Position numbers and translations under genes: made by a program. Below the pieces are notes generated by a model. The model ran no database searches. It saw only the letters and a program-made list of their open reading frames with translations, and was not told the origin of the DNA. Of a stretch of DNA of 24,481 nucleotides, positions 7,769 through 15,061 are shown piece after piece (the first letter of the stretch is position 1; every line of letters starts with the position of its first letter). The DNA lies in the NCBI GenBank assembly GCA_049644345.1, contig JBARRS010000040.1, forward strand, positions 1 through 24,481. Reading direction: 5' to 3'. This DNA comes from JBARRS01 sp049644345. GTDB lineage: Bacteria; Actinomycetota; Thermoleophilia; Gaiellales; Gaiellaceae.

Positions 7769-7895
7769 GGGGTCAGACCCCGCTACCGAACTGCAACGGC
7801 GGCCGCTCGCACCATCGCGCCTCTCCAGCCGCCCAAGGCGTCGCGCGCGCGATTTGTGACGCTCACGAAACACCTTCGTTCCGGGGTCTGACCCC
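7769..7895. repeat. Inverted pair of GGGGTCAGACCCC repeats (REP-like)
   Basis: GGGGTCAGACCCC occurs at 7769-7781, and its reverse complement GGGGTCTGACCCC at 7883-7895, 101 bases apart. Each copy is itself nearly palindromic and could fold as a 5-bp stem with a 3-base loop. Both are followed on their own strand by CG and then a short AC-containing stretch, so similarity extends a little beyond the core. They lie in the only sizeable non-coding gap (7697-7903), between the regulator and metK. The arrangement resembles REP/BIME elements moved by REP-associated tyrosine transposases, though no transposase is present. The copy near 7890 may also act as a weak terminator hairpin for metK. Confidence 0.6.
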
Positions 7896-7903
7896 GTTCC
7901 GGG

Positions 7904-9157
7904 TTACGCGCGCGCTTCGACGGCGCCGAGGCCGGCCGCCGCGCGGAGCGCGTCTGCCTTGTCTGTGCGCTCCCAGGTGAAGTCGTGGTCGTCACGGCCG
8001 AAGTGGCCGTACGCCGCGGTCTTCGCATAGATCGGGCGTCGGAGGTCGAGGTCGCGAAGGATCGCCGCTGGGCGGAGGTCGAAGTGCTCGCGGACGAGCT
8101 CCTCGATCCGGGGGATCGGAACGCGCTCGGTCGAGAACGTCCGCACCGCGATCGAGACCGGATGGGCGACACCGATCGCGTAGGCGACGTTCACTTCGCA
8201 TCGGTCGGCGAGCCCCGCCGCAACGACGTTCTTCGCCACGTAGCGCGCGGCGTACGCCGCCGAGCGGTCGACCTTCGTCGGATCCTTGCCTGAGAAGGAG
8301 CCGCCACCGTGTCGCGCAGCGCCGCCGTACGTGTCGACGATGATCTTGCGGCCGGTCAACCCTGTGTCCCCCATCGGCCCGCCGACGACGAACTTGCCCG
8401 TCGGGTTGACGTACACGAAGTCGCGGTCGTGCTCGAGCCGCGCCTCGTCATAGAGCTCGCGCGGCAGGATCGGCCGCAGCACGCGGTCGACGATGTCCGG
8501 CTTGATCAGATCCTCTGAGCTGATCCCGTCGGAGTGCTGGGTCGAGACGAGCACACGCTCGATCTCGACCGGCCTCTGCCTGCCCTCCTCGTCGACCTGG
8601 TAACGGACGGTTACCTGCGCCTTCCCGTCGGGACGGAGATACGGCAGCTCGCCGGCCTTCCGCACCTCGGCCAGCCGTCGGCAGATCTTGTGCGCGAGCA
8701 TGATCGGGATCGGCATCAGCTCGTCCGTCTCCCGCGTCGCGTAGCCGAACATCATCCCCTGGTCGCCGGCGCCGATCCGGTCGAGCGGATCGTCGTCGCC
8801 TGGGTCGTGCTGAACCTCGTAGGACGAGTCGATCCCGCGGGCGATGTCTGGCGACTGCTCGTCGATCGCGACGACGACGCCGCACGTATGCGCGTCGAAC
8901 CCCCACTCGGAGTGCGTGTACCCGATGTCCGCGACCTTCTTGCGGACGAGCGAGGGGATGTCGACCCACGTCTCGGTCGAGATCTCGCCGGCCACGACGA
9001 CGAGGCCCGTCGTGATCATTGTCTCGCAGGCGACGCGGCCGCCCGGGTCATCCGCTAGCACCGCATCGAGCACCGAGTCCGAGATCTGGTCGGCGATCTT
9101 GTCGGGGTGCCCCTCGGTGACCGACTCGGACGTGAACAGAAACTCCCGCGCGGCCAT
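7904..9157 (-). CDS. metK: S-adenosylmethionine synthetase
   Basis: Makes S-adenosylmethionine from methionine and ATP in the cytosol. From the ATG at 9157 the protein has 417 residues, slightly longer than the usual 385-405. Family marks are ESVTEGHPDK at 11-20 (catalytic His17), GAGDQG at 129-134 and the phosphate-binding stretch GGGSFSGKDPTKVDRS. The ATG fits the conserved N-terminus, but no Shine-Dalgarno precedes it. The alternative is the GTG at 9196, which overlaps the der stop as GTGA and has GAGGAG just upstream; it would add 13 non-conserved residues. The open frame continues further through der, but that part is shadow. It is the last gene of the aroA-cmk-der-metK run. No SAM riboswitch is seen. 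Confidence 0.95.
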   Translation of the reverse strand: MAAREFLFTSESVTEGHPDKIADQISDSVLDAVLADDPGGRVACETMITTGLVVVAGEISTETWVDIPSLVRKKVADIGYTHSEWGFDAHTCGVVVAIDEQSPDIARGIDSSYEVQHDPGDDDPLDRIGAGDQGMMFGYATRETDELMPIPIMLAHKICRRLAEVRKAGELPYLRPDGKAQVTVRYQVDEEGRQRPVEIERVLVSTQHSDGISSEDLIKPDIVDRVLRPILPRELYDEARLEHDRDFVYVNPTGKFVVGGPMGDTGLTGRKIIVDTYGGAARHGGGSFSGKDPTKVDRSAAYAARYVAKNVVAAGLADRCEVNVAYAIGVAHPVSIAVRTFSTERVPIPRIEELVREHFDLRPAAILRDLDLRRPIYAKTAAYGHFGRDDHDFTWERTDKADALRAAAGLGAVEARA

Positions 9158-9192
9158 CGCGGCCGCGAAGGCTACTTGATCCAGATCACTCT

Positions 9193-10521
9193 TCACGCTC
9201 TCCTCACGAAATCGATTGCGACCGGTACACCCTCGAGGCCGAAGCGCTCGCGCAGCTGGTTCTCGACCCAGTAGCCGTAGTCGCGCGTGATCAGGCCGGG
9301 GTCGTTGACGAAGAAGCGAAAGCGGGGCGGTCGGGTCCGTACCTGCGTCCCGTAGAGGAGGTTGAGGCGACGCCGGCCGCGGGAGGGGGGCTGGCGAAGC
9401 TCTCGCAGCTCGCCGAGGAAGCGGTTCAACTCGGAGGTCGGGATGCGGCTGTTGTACTTGGCGAAGAGCTCTTCGACCAGGTCGAGCAGGCGGCCGAGCC
9501 CCCGCCCCGTCTTCGCCGAGACCGCGACGAGGGGTGGCCGCTGGCGCAGCCGCCGCTCGATCTCCGGGCGCACGTCTTCGATCGTCACCTGGGCGGCGTC
9601 CCACTTCGAGAGAACGACGAGCGTCGAGCACTGCGCCTTTCGCGCCACGTCGGCGACCGCGACGTCCTGATCGACGAGGCCCTCACTCGCGTCGACGAGG
9701 ACAAGCGCGACGTCCGCTCGCTCGGCTGCGGCGAGCGCGCGCAGCTCCGAGTAGTACTCGATCCCTTGCCGCTGCCGGCGCTTGCGCCGCAGACCTGCTG
9801 TGTCGACGAGCAGGAACGTCCGGTCTTCGCGCTGGACGACGGTGTCGATCGCGTCCCGCGTCGTTCCCGGAACGTCCGAGACGATCACGCGCTCCTGGCC
9901 GACGAGGGCGTTCAAGAGGCTCGACTTGCCCACGTTCGGCCGGCCGAGGATCGCGACCCGGACGGCTTCCTCGCCGACCGCCGGCCGGCCGCGCCCAGGC
10001 AGACGAGCTACGATCGTGTCGAGCAGGTCACCGCTGCCGTGGCCGTGCAAAGCCGAGACCGGGATCGGGTCGCCGAGCCCGAGCCGGTGAAACTCGAGCG
10101 CGAGCGCGTCCTGGTCAGGATCGTCGATCTTGTTCGCGAGCACGAGCACCGGGCGGTGCGAGCGCCGCAGGATCTCGGCGATCTCCTCGTCCCCAGGCGT
10201 CACACCGGCGCGAGCGTCGACGACGAAGAGGATCAGGTCGGCCTCCTCGACCGCGGCCCGCGCCTGCTCGGCGACCGAACGTGTGAGCGGCGAGGGATCG
10301 GCGACGTCGACGCCGCCGGTGTCCACGAGCAGAAAGCGTTTGCCGTTCCACTCGCAGACGACCTCCTTGCGATCCCGGGTGACCCCGGGCGTCTCGTGCA
10401 CGACAGCCGCACGCGTGGCGGTCAGCCTGTTGACGAGCGTCGACTTGCCGACGTTTGGGAAGCCGACGACGGCGACCGTGCCGGCGAGCTCGTCGGCGGC
10501 CGAGGCTTCCTGCGCGTTCAA
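9193..10521 (-). CDS. der: Ribosome biogenesis GTPase Der (EngA)
   Basis: A 442-residue tandem-domain GTPase needed for assembly of the 50S subunit. The first G domain has GFPNVGKST at 20-28, DTGG and NKID at 130-133. The second has GRPNVGKSS at 193-201, DTAG and SKWD at 305-308. The usual form of the last is NKWD, so Ser replaces the guanine-reading Asn. A KH-like domain makes up about 355-442. The start must be the TTG at 10521: no ATG or GTG lies before the first P-loop, and the TTG overlaps the cmk stop as TTGA, suggesting coupled translation. Length is normal for the family. Confidence 0.95.
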   Translation of the reverse strand: MNAQEASAADELAGTVAVVGFPNVGKSTLVNRLTATRAAVVHETPGVTRDRKEVVCEWNGKRFLLVDTGGVDVADPSPLTRSVAEQARAAVEEADLILFVVDARAGVTPGDEEIAEILRRSHRPVLVLANKIDDPDQDALALEFHRLGLGDPIPVSALHGHGSGDLLDTIVARLPGRGRPAVGEEAVRVAILGRPNVGKSSLLNALVGQERVIVSDVPGTTRDAIDTVVQREDRTFLLVDTAGLRRKRRQRQGIEYYSELRALAAAERADVALVLVDASEGLVDQDVAVADVARKAQCSTLVVLSKWDAAQVTIEDVRPEIERRLRQRPPLVAVSAKTGRGLGRLLDLVEELFAKYNSRIPTSELNRFLGELRELRQPPSRGRRRLNLLYGTQVRTRPPRFRFFVNDPGLITRDYGYWVENQLRERFGLEGVPVAIDFVRRA

Positions 10522-11150
10522 GCCGGCTGACGCGCGCGGACGAGCCGTTCGATCCGGCCGACGACGTCCTCGACGTCGAGCTCGGTCGTGTCGATCAGCT
10601 CCGCGTCCTCCGCCGGGCGCATTCGGGCGGCGTCGCTCTCGTCCCGCAGGCGGAGGTCGGTCGCAAGCGCGTCGGCGCCGATGTCGGGCCGCTCCGCCTG
10701 ACGCCGGCGAGTGCGGACTGCCGTGTCGGCGTTGAGATAGATCTTCACGACCGCGCCCGGGACGACGACCGTGCCGATGTCGCGACCCTCGATGACGACG
10801 TCGCCGCCGTCCGCGAGCTCGCGCTGGCGCTCACGCATCACTTCGCGAACCTGCGGGTGGCGCGCAACGACGGGAACGAGGCGGTCGATCTCCGAGCGGC
10901 GGATCGCGGCCGTCACGTCCGTATCGCCGATGAAGACACGCCCGTCCTCGTCGAAGGAGACGGGATGGTCGGCAGCAAGCCGGCCGAGGGGATCACCGAC
11001 GCCGAGCGGCATCCCCTCCCGCAGCGCGAGCCAGGTGAGCGCCCGGTACATCGCACCGGTGTCCAGGTAGCGAAAGCCGAGCCGCTCGGCCAGGCGGCGC
11101 GCGACCGTGCTCTTGCCGGCTCCCGCCGGTCCGTCGATGGCCACGATCAT
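10518..11150 (-). CDS. cmk: Cytidylate kinase
   Basis: Phosphorylates CMP and dCMP with ATP, feeding CTP and dCTP pools. The 210-residue protein opens directly with the strand and P-loop (IDGPAGAGKST, residues 5-15). The family stretch YLDTGAMYRA and the CMP-binding/lid region EGRDIGTVV follow, with the Arg-rich segment TRRRQAERPD further on. Start is ATG at 11150, overlapping the aroA stop as ATGA; its own stop overlaps the der start as TTGA. This places it in the middle of a translationally coupled aroA-cmk-der set, an order often seen in Gram-positive bacteria. Nothing unusual in length or motifs. Confidence 0.96.
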   Translation of the reverse strand: MIVAIDGPAGAGKSTVARRLAERLGFRYLDTGAMYRALTWLALREGMPLGVGDPLGRLAADHPVSFDEDGRVFIGDTDVTAAIRRSEIDRLVPVVARHPQVREVMRERQRELADGGDVVIEGRDIGTVVVPGAVVKIYLNADTAVRTRRRQAERPDIGADALATDLRLRDESDAARMRPAEDAELIDTTELDVEDVVGRIERLVRARQPA

Positions 11151-12427
11151 CGCTGTGAGACCGAGTCGAGCAGCTCGAAGAACCCGGGGAAGCTTACAGC
11201 CGCGGCTTCCGTGTCCTCGATCTCGACGCCTTCGCGCGAGACGACGCCCGCAACGGCGCCGAGCATCGCGATCCGATGATCGCCCTCCGAGCGCACACCC
11301 CCACCCCTGGGGCGGGTTGGGACCCCTCTCACCCTGAAACCATCATCCGTCGCCACGATGCGCACGCCAAGGGCCCGTAACGCATTTGTCACGCTTTCGA
11401 TCCGATCTGTTTCCTTGACGCGCAGCTCGGACGCCCCGGTGACGACGCTCTCACCACGCGCCGAGCCGGCTGCGAGCGCGAACAGCGGCAGCTCGTCGAC
11501 GAGGAGCGGCACCTCTTCCGGCCCGATCGATGTGGCGACGAGCTCCGCCTCGCGCACTTCGAGGTCGGCCGTGGGCTCGCCTCCGACCAGGCGCCGGTTG
11601 AACACCGTTATACGGGCGCCCATCCGCGCGAGCACCGCCAGTAGTCCTGTTCGGGTCGGGTTGACGTTGACGCCGCGAACGATCAGCTCCGAGCCGCTGA
11701 GCAGGGTCGCGGCGACGACGAACGGGGCGGCTGAGGAGAAGTCGCCCGGGATCTCGAGCGAGAGCGGCGGCAGCCGGTCGACCGGCCTGACGGAGATCTC
11801 GTTTCCCTGCCGGCTGACGTGGACGCCCAGAGCACTGAGCATCCGCTCCGTGTGGTCCCGGGTCGGCAGCGGCTCGACGACCGTCGTCGGCCCGTCCCGC
11901 GCGAGCACCCCGGCAAGCAGGACGCTCGATTTGACCTGCGCGCTCGCCGCCGGCAGCTCGTAGCGGATCGGGCGGAGCGCCGCTCCTTCGACGACGACCG
12001 GCGGCCGTCCGTTCGTGGTTTCGACGCGCGCACCCATCTGCGACAGCGGCTCCTCGACCCTGACCGGGCGCGCCGAGAGGGACGCGTCGCCCGTGAGCTC
12101 GAACCGGCCGCTCTGGCCCGCCAGGATCCCGGCGACCAGTCGAAGAACGGTGCCGGCATTGCCGCAGTCGATCGGCCCCGCCGGCTCGCGCAGACCATGG
12201 AGGCCTAGGCCCTTGATCCGCACGACGTCAGGCTCCGGCTCGTCAACGGTTGCGCCAAGCGTGCGAACAACGCGGATCGCGGCGTCGGTGTCTCCGGCAT
12301 GGCCGAAGCCGCGCAGCTCGCTCTCTCCCTCGGCGACGGCACCGAGCAGGACGCCGCGCTGGCAGATCCCCTTGACGCCTGGGACGGCGACCGCGCCGAC
12401 GATCGCGGCCGCGGGCTCGACGCGCAC
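11147..12427 (-). CDS. aroA: 3-phosphoshikimate 1-carboxyvinyltransferase (EPSP synthase) with altered first motif
   Basis: A 426-residue enzyme that joins PEP to shikimate 3-phosphate, the sixth shikimate step. Conserved sites present: GNAGTVLR at 89-96, SAQVKS at 162-167, DELP at 311-314 (catalytic Asp311), KETDRI at 338-343 (Glu339) and GDHRIAM at 382-388. The first motif is odd. Relatives have PGDKSISHRALLLG, whereas residues 16-29 read PGVKGICQRGVLLG. Lys19 and Arg24 are kept, but the Ser that contacts shikimate 3-phosphate is Gly and the His is Gln. The rest of the active site looks functional. Start is GTG at 12427. It follows tyrA by 26 bases and overlaps cmk by 4. Confidence 0.93.
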   Translation of the reverse strand: MRVEPAAAIVGAVAVPGVKGICQRGVLLGAVAEGESELRGFGHAGDTDAAIRVVRTLGATVDEPEPDVVRIKGLGLHGLREPAGPIDCGNAGTVLRLVAGILAGQSGRFELTGDASLSARPVRVEEPLSQMGARVETTNGRPPVVVEGAALRPIRYELPAASAQVKSSVLLAGVLARDGPTTVVEPLPTRDHTERMLSALGVHVSRQGNEISVRPVDRLPPLSLEIPGDFSSAAPFVVAATLLSGSELIVRGVNVNPTRTGLLAVLARMGARITVFNRRLVGGEPTADLEVREAELVATSIGPEEVPLLVDELPLFALAAGSARGESVVTGASELRVKETDRIESVTNALRALGVRIVATDDGFRVRGVPTRPRGGGVRSEGDHRIAMLGAVAGVVSREGVEIEDTEAAAVSFPGFFELLDSVSQR

Positions 12428-12453
12428 CTAGTGCCCTATCACCGGAGCGAGCA

Positions 12454-13554
12454 CTAATCCTCCAGGACGGGCGCGACGACGACGCCGTACCCCTGCGCTT
12501 CGAGCAGCGCAGCGGCCCGCTCTGCCTCCCGTTCGCCCGAAACGAGCAGGGTCAGCGTGCCACCGCGCTCGGGCGAGACGTGGCGGAGCTCGAAATCCTC
12601 GATGTTGATGCGCTCGGCTCCAAGCGCCTGCGTGATCCCCGCGAGGACGCCCGGCCGGTCCGGGATGTGGACTCGCAGCTGCTGCAGCTCGCCGGGCTCA
12701 GCGAAAGCCTCCGCGAGGATGCGCCCTCGGTTGCCCGCTGCCTCGCCGATCCAGCGTGCGAGGAATCCCGCGTCGCCCGCGGCCAACGCGCGCTCGAGCT
12801 GCTCCGCACGACGCCGGTGCTCGGTCAGCGCCTCGCGCAACGGCTCTGCGTTGTCGAGGAAGATGTCGACCCAGATTCGGGGGTTGGCGCCGGCCACGCG
12901 GGTCATGTCGCGCAGGGATCCGCCTGCGGCGGCCAGCGGCTCGTGTCCTTCGATCCTGGTCGACCCCGCCTGGTTGACGAGCAGGTTCGCGAGTGCATGC
13001 GGGAGGTGGCTCGTCAGAGCCACGAGCCGGTCGTGCGCGAGCGGATCGACGGCAACAGGGGTGGCGCCGAGGTCGCCCACGAAGCCGTGGACCAGCCGGT
13101 AGCGCTCCGGCTCCGTCTCGGCGAGCGGGGTCAGGAACCAGGTGGCGCCGTCGAAGAGGTCTGCGCTCGCGTTTGCAGGCCCACGTGCCTCCGAGCCTGT
13201 GACCGGATGGCCGCCGATGAAGCGCTGCGGGGCGGGCGCCGACGTGCAGACGGCGTTCTTCGTCGAGCCGACGTCTGTGACCGTGCAGCTCTCCGGGCTC
13301 GTCTCGAGCACGTCTGCGACCTGTGCGGGAAGGTTCGCAACCGGAGTCGCGACGACCGCGAGCTCGGCCTCCTCCACGGCCCCCGGGAGGCTTTCGGCAA
13401 TCTGATCCACGGAGCCGCGCTCGGCGGCCCCCGCCAGAACCTGCGGATCCGCGTCGTAGCCGACCACTTGACGGACTCCCGCCCGCTTCGCGGCCAGGCC
13501 GACGGAGGCGCCGATCAGCCCCGTTCCTACGATCGCGAGTCGCTGCAGCTCCAC
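12454..13554 (-). CDS. tyrA: Prephenate dehydrogenase with C-terminal ACT domain
   Basis: Oxidizes and decarboxylates prephenate to 4-hydroxyphenylpyruvate with NAD, the branch to tyrosine. The 366-residue protein has an N-terminal Rossmann fold (VGTGLIGASVG, 9-19), the stretch GGHPVTGSE at 114-122 (usual form GGHPMAGSE), and the helical dimer domain containing TSHLPHALAN at 181-190. An ACT domain follows at about 292-366, starting LRVHIPDRPGVLAGI, and is the likely site of feedback control by an aromatic amino acid. The frame is open upstream, but the true start is the GTG at 13554, just ahead of the Rossmann strand. It sits upstream of aroA with 26 bases between. Confidence 0.94.
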   Translation of the reverse strand: MELQRLAIVGTGLIGASVGLAAKRAGVRQVVGYDADPQVLAGAAERGSVDQIAESLPGAVEEAELAVVATPVANLPAQVADVLETSPESCTVTDVGSTKNAVCTSAPAPQRFIGGHPVTGSEARGPANASADLFDGATWFLTPLAETEPERYRLVHGFVGDLGATPVAVDPLAHDRLVALTSHLPHALANLLVNQAGSTRIEGHEPLAAAGGSLRDMTRVAGANPRIWVDIFLDNAEPLREALTEHRRRAEQLERALAAGDAGFLARWIGEAAGNRGRILAEAFAEPGELQQLRVHIPDRPGVLAGITQALGAERINIEDFELRHVSPERGGTLTLLVSGEREAERAAALLEAQGYGVVVAPVLED

Positions 13555-13612
13555 TCGGCGCAGGCTATCGGCGTCACACTTTCGCGCGCGTGTCTGGCCG
13601 GGCGCCCGGGCG

Positions 13613-13942
13613 TCAAGTGACGACGAAGGACGTGCTGAGGGTGCCGGCGGCGCCGCACGAGACTCGGATCGGCCAGCGGCCCGGAGTCGTCCGCGTCCCG
13701 ACCTTCCACGTCCAACTGACCCGCCCCGCCACCGTCCGCTTCGGGTAGAGCCCCTGCGCGTGCGAGGGCCCGCTCTTGTAGTAGACGATGATCGAGCACC
13801 TCGCTGCGCGGGAGACTCGCGCGACCAGCGTCGCGTAGGCGCCGTGTGGAATGGGCGAGGTGACGCTGACAAGCCGCACCCGAGCCGCGGCCGGCGCGGC
13901 TAGTACGAGCGAGGCAACGATCACGGCCAGGAGGCGGCGCAC
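13613..13942 (-). CDS. Small secreted protein of unknown function
   Basis: A 109-residue protein that I do not recognise. The first 20 residues are a clear signal peptide (MRRLLAVIVASLVLAAPAAA). The mature part of about 89 residues is rich in Ser, Thr, Val and Arg, has two cysteines (CSIIVYY and VSCGAAG) and reads like one beta-sandwich domain with alternating hydrophobic residues. It may be an extracellular Ig-like fold stabilised by one disulfide; that is inference. Start is GTG at 13942. A good promoter lies immediately upstream with its -10 only 8 bases from the start codon, so the mRNA may be almost leaderless. The gene interrupts the aromatic cluster between DAHP synthase and tyrA. Confidence 0.7.
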   Translation of the reverse strand: MRRLLAVIVASLVLAAPAAARVRLVSVTSPIPHGAYATLVARVSRAARCSIIVYYKSGPSHAQGLYPKRTVAGRVSWTWKVGTRTTPGRWPIRVSCGAAGTLSTSFVVT

Positions 13943-13950
13943 AGCCGCAC

Positions 13951-13979
13951 TGTCTAAAGCGGACGCGTCCTTAAGTCAA
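13951..13979 (-). promoter_or_regulatory. Sigma-70-type promoter for the small secreted protein gene
   Basis: On the minus strand, TTGACT (13974-13979) and TAGACA (13951-13956) are separated by exactly 17 bases. The -35 matches TTGACA at five of six positions; the -10 is weaker. Transcription would start near 13944, about two bases before the GTG at 13942, giving a leaderless or nearly leaderless message. The promoter begins right after the DAHP synthase stop and could also serve tyrA and the genes downstream. Confidence 0.55.
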
Positions 13980-13995
13980 TAGGCGAGCGGCCTAT
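13979..13995 (-). terminator. Short hairpin at the DAHP synthase stop codon
   Basis: ATAGGC (13979-13984) and GCCTAT (13990-13995) form a 6-bp stem with a 5-base loop. It contains the DAHP synthase stop codon and abuts the -35 of the next promoter. No T-run follows on the minus strand, so it is at best a weak attenuating hairpin. Confidence 0.3.
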
Positions 13996-15026
13996 CCGAT
14001 CTGCTTGCCAAGCAGCGAGACGATCTCCTCGACCTCGCGGGCGAACTCGGCGAACTCAGCCGTCGGAATCTGCTGAGGACCGTCCGAAAGCGCCTCCTCG
14101 GGCTTCGGGTGCGTCTCGACGATGATCCCGTCGGCGCCAACGGCGGCGGCGGCGCGGGCGAGCGGCAGCACGAGATCGCGGCGCCCGGCTGCGTGGGAGG
14201 GGTCGACGATCACGGGCAGGTGCGTCTCGTGCTTGAGCACGGCGACCGCGCCGAGGTCGAGCGTGAACCGCGTCGCGGTCTCGAACGTCTTGATCCCGCG
14301 CTCGCACAGGATGATCCGCTCGTTGCCCTCCTTGGCGACGTACTCGGCCGCCATCAGGAGCTCCTCGACCGAGGAGGACATGCCTCGCTTCAGCAGTACC
14401 GGCTTGTCCGCCCGCCCTACCTCGGCGAGCAGGAGGAAGTTCTGGCTGTTGCGCGCGCCGATCTGGATCACGTCGGCGACCTCGAGCACCGGCTCCACGT
14501 GGCGCGGGTCCATCAGCTCGGTGACCACGGGGAGCCCGGTCTCCTCCCTTGCCTCGAGCAGGATCTGAAGCGCCTCGTCGCCGAGACCCTGGAAGGTGTA
14601 GGGCGAGGTGCGCGGCTTGAAGGCACCGCCGCGAAGCATCGTCGCGCCCGCCGCCTTGACAACGCGTGCCGTCTCGAGCGTCTGCTCTCGGTACTCGACC
14701 GAGCACGGCCCCGCGATCAGGCCGAAGTACTGGTCGCCGATCCGGCGCCCGTCGACCTCGATCACCGTCGGATCAGGCGCGACCTCGCGCGCGACGAGCT
14801 TGTACGGCTTCAGGATCGGGAGCACCTGCTCCACGCCCGGGTAGCCCTCCAGCGGCAAGGTCGCAAGCTGCTCCCGCTCGCCGATCGCGCCGATCACCGT
14901 CGCCTCGCGCCCGCGCTGGACGCGGGCCTGCACGCCGGCCTCCTCGAGCCGCGCCAGCACGTGCTCGGTCTGATCGGGCGTGGCGCCCGCTCCCATCACG
15001 ATCAAGAGCTCAGGAGAACCGTTCAA
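13992..15026 (-). CDS. aroF: 3-deoxy-7-phosphoheptulonate synthase (DAHP synthase, type I beta)
   Basis: Condenses PEP and erythrose 4-phosphate, the first committed shikimate step. The 344 residues split into an N-terminal ferredoxin-like domain (about 1-75), the regulatory fold of the Thermotoga-type enzymes, and the barrel. Barrel marks are AGPCSVE at 105-111 (metal ligand Cys108), GGAFKPRTSPY at 133-143, VIQIGARN at 186-193, LLKRGM at 211-216 and DPSHAAGRRD at 275-284. The reported start is TTG at 15026; a second in-frame TTG at 15005 would give MIVMGAGAT, closer to the usual family N-terminus. It is divergent from trpS with 35 bases between and heads the aromatic cluster. The gene symbol follows common usage; the naming varies. 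Confidence 0.93.
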   Translation of the reverse strand: MNGSPELLIVMGAGATPDQTEHVLARLEEAGVQARVQRGREATVIGAIGEREQLATLPLEGYPGVEQVLPILKPYKLVAREVAPDPTVIEVDGRRIGDQYFGLIAGPCSVEYREQTLETARVVKAAGATMLRGGAFKPRTSPYTFQGLGDEALQILLEAREETGLPVVTELMDPRHVEPVLEVADVIQIGARNSQNFLLLAEVGRADKPVLLKRGMSSSVEELLMAAEYVAKEGNERIILCERGIKTFETATRFTLDLGAVAVLKHETHLPVIVDPSHAAGRRDLVLPLARAAAAVGADGIIVETHPKPEEALSDGPQQIPTAEFAEFAREVEEIVSLLGKQIG

Positions 15027-15061
15027 GACCTTCCGAGTGTAGTTGGGATACTTCGGAGCAA

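Noticed and set aside
9158..9196. SAM riboswitch ahead of metK
   Set aside because: metK follows der with at most 35 bases between, or overlaps it. There is no leader long enough for any known SAM riboswitch.
13598..13609. CCGGGCGCCCGG palindrome after the small secreted protein gene
   Set aside because: A 12-base self-complementary GC string without loop space or T-run is common in such DNA; not strong enough to call a terminator.
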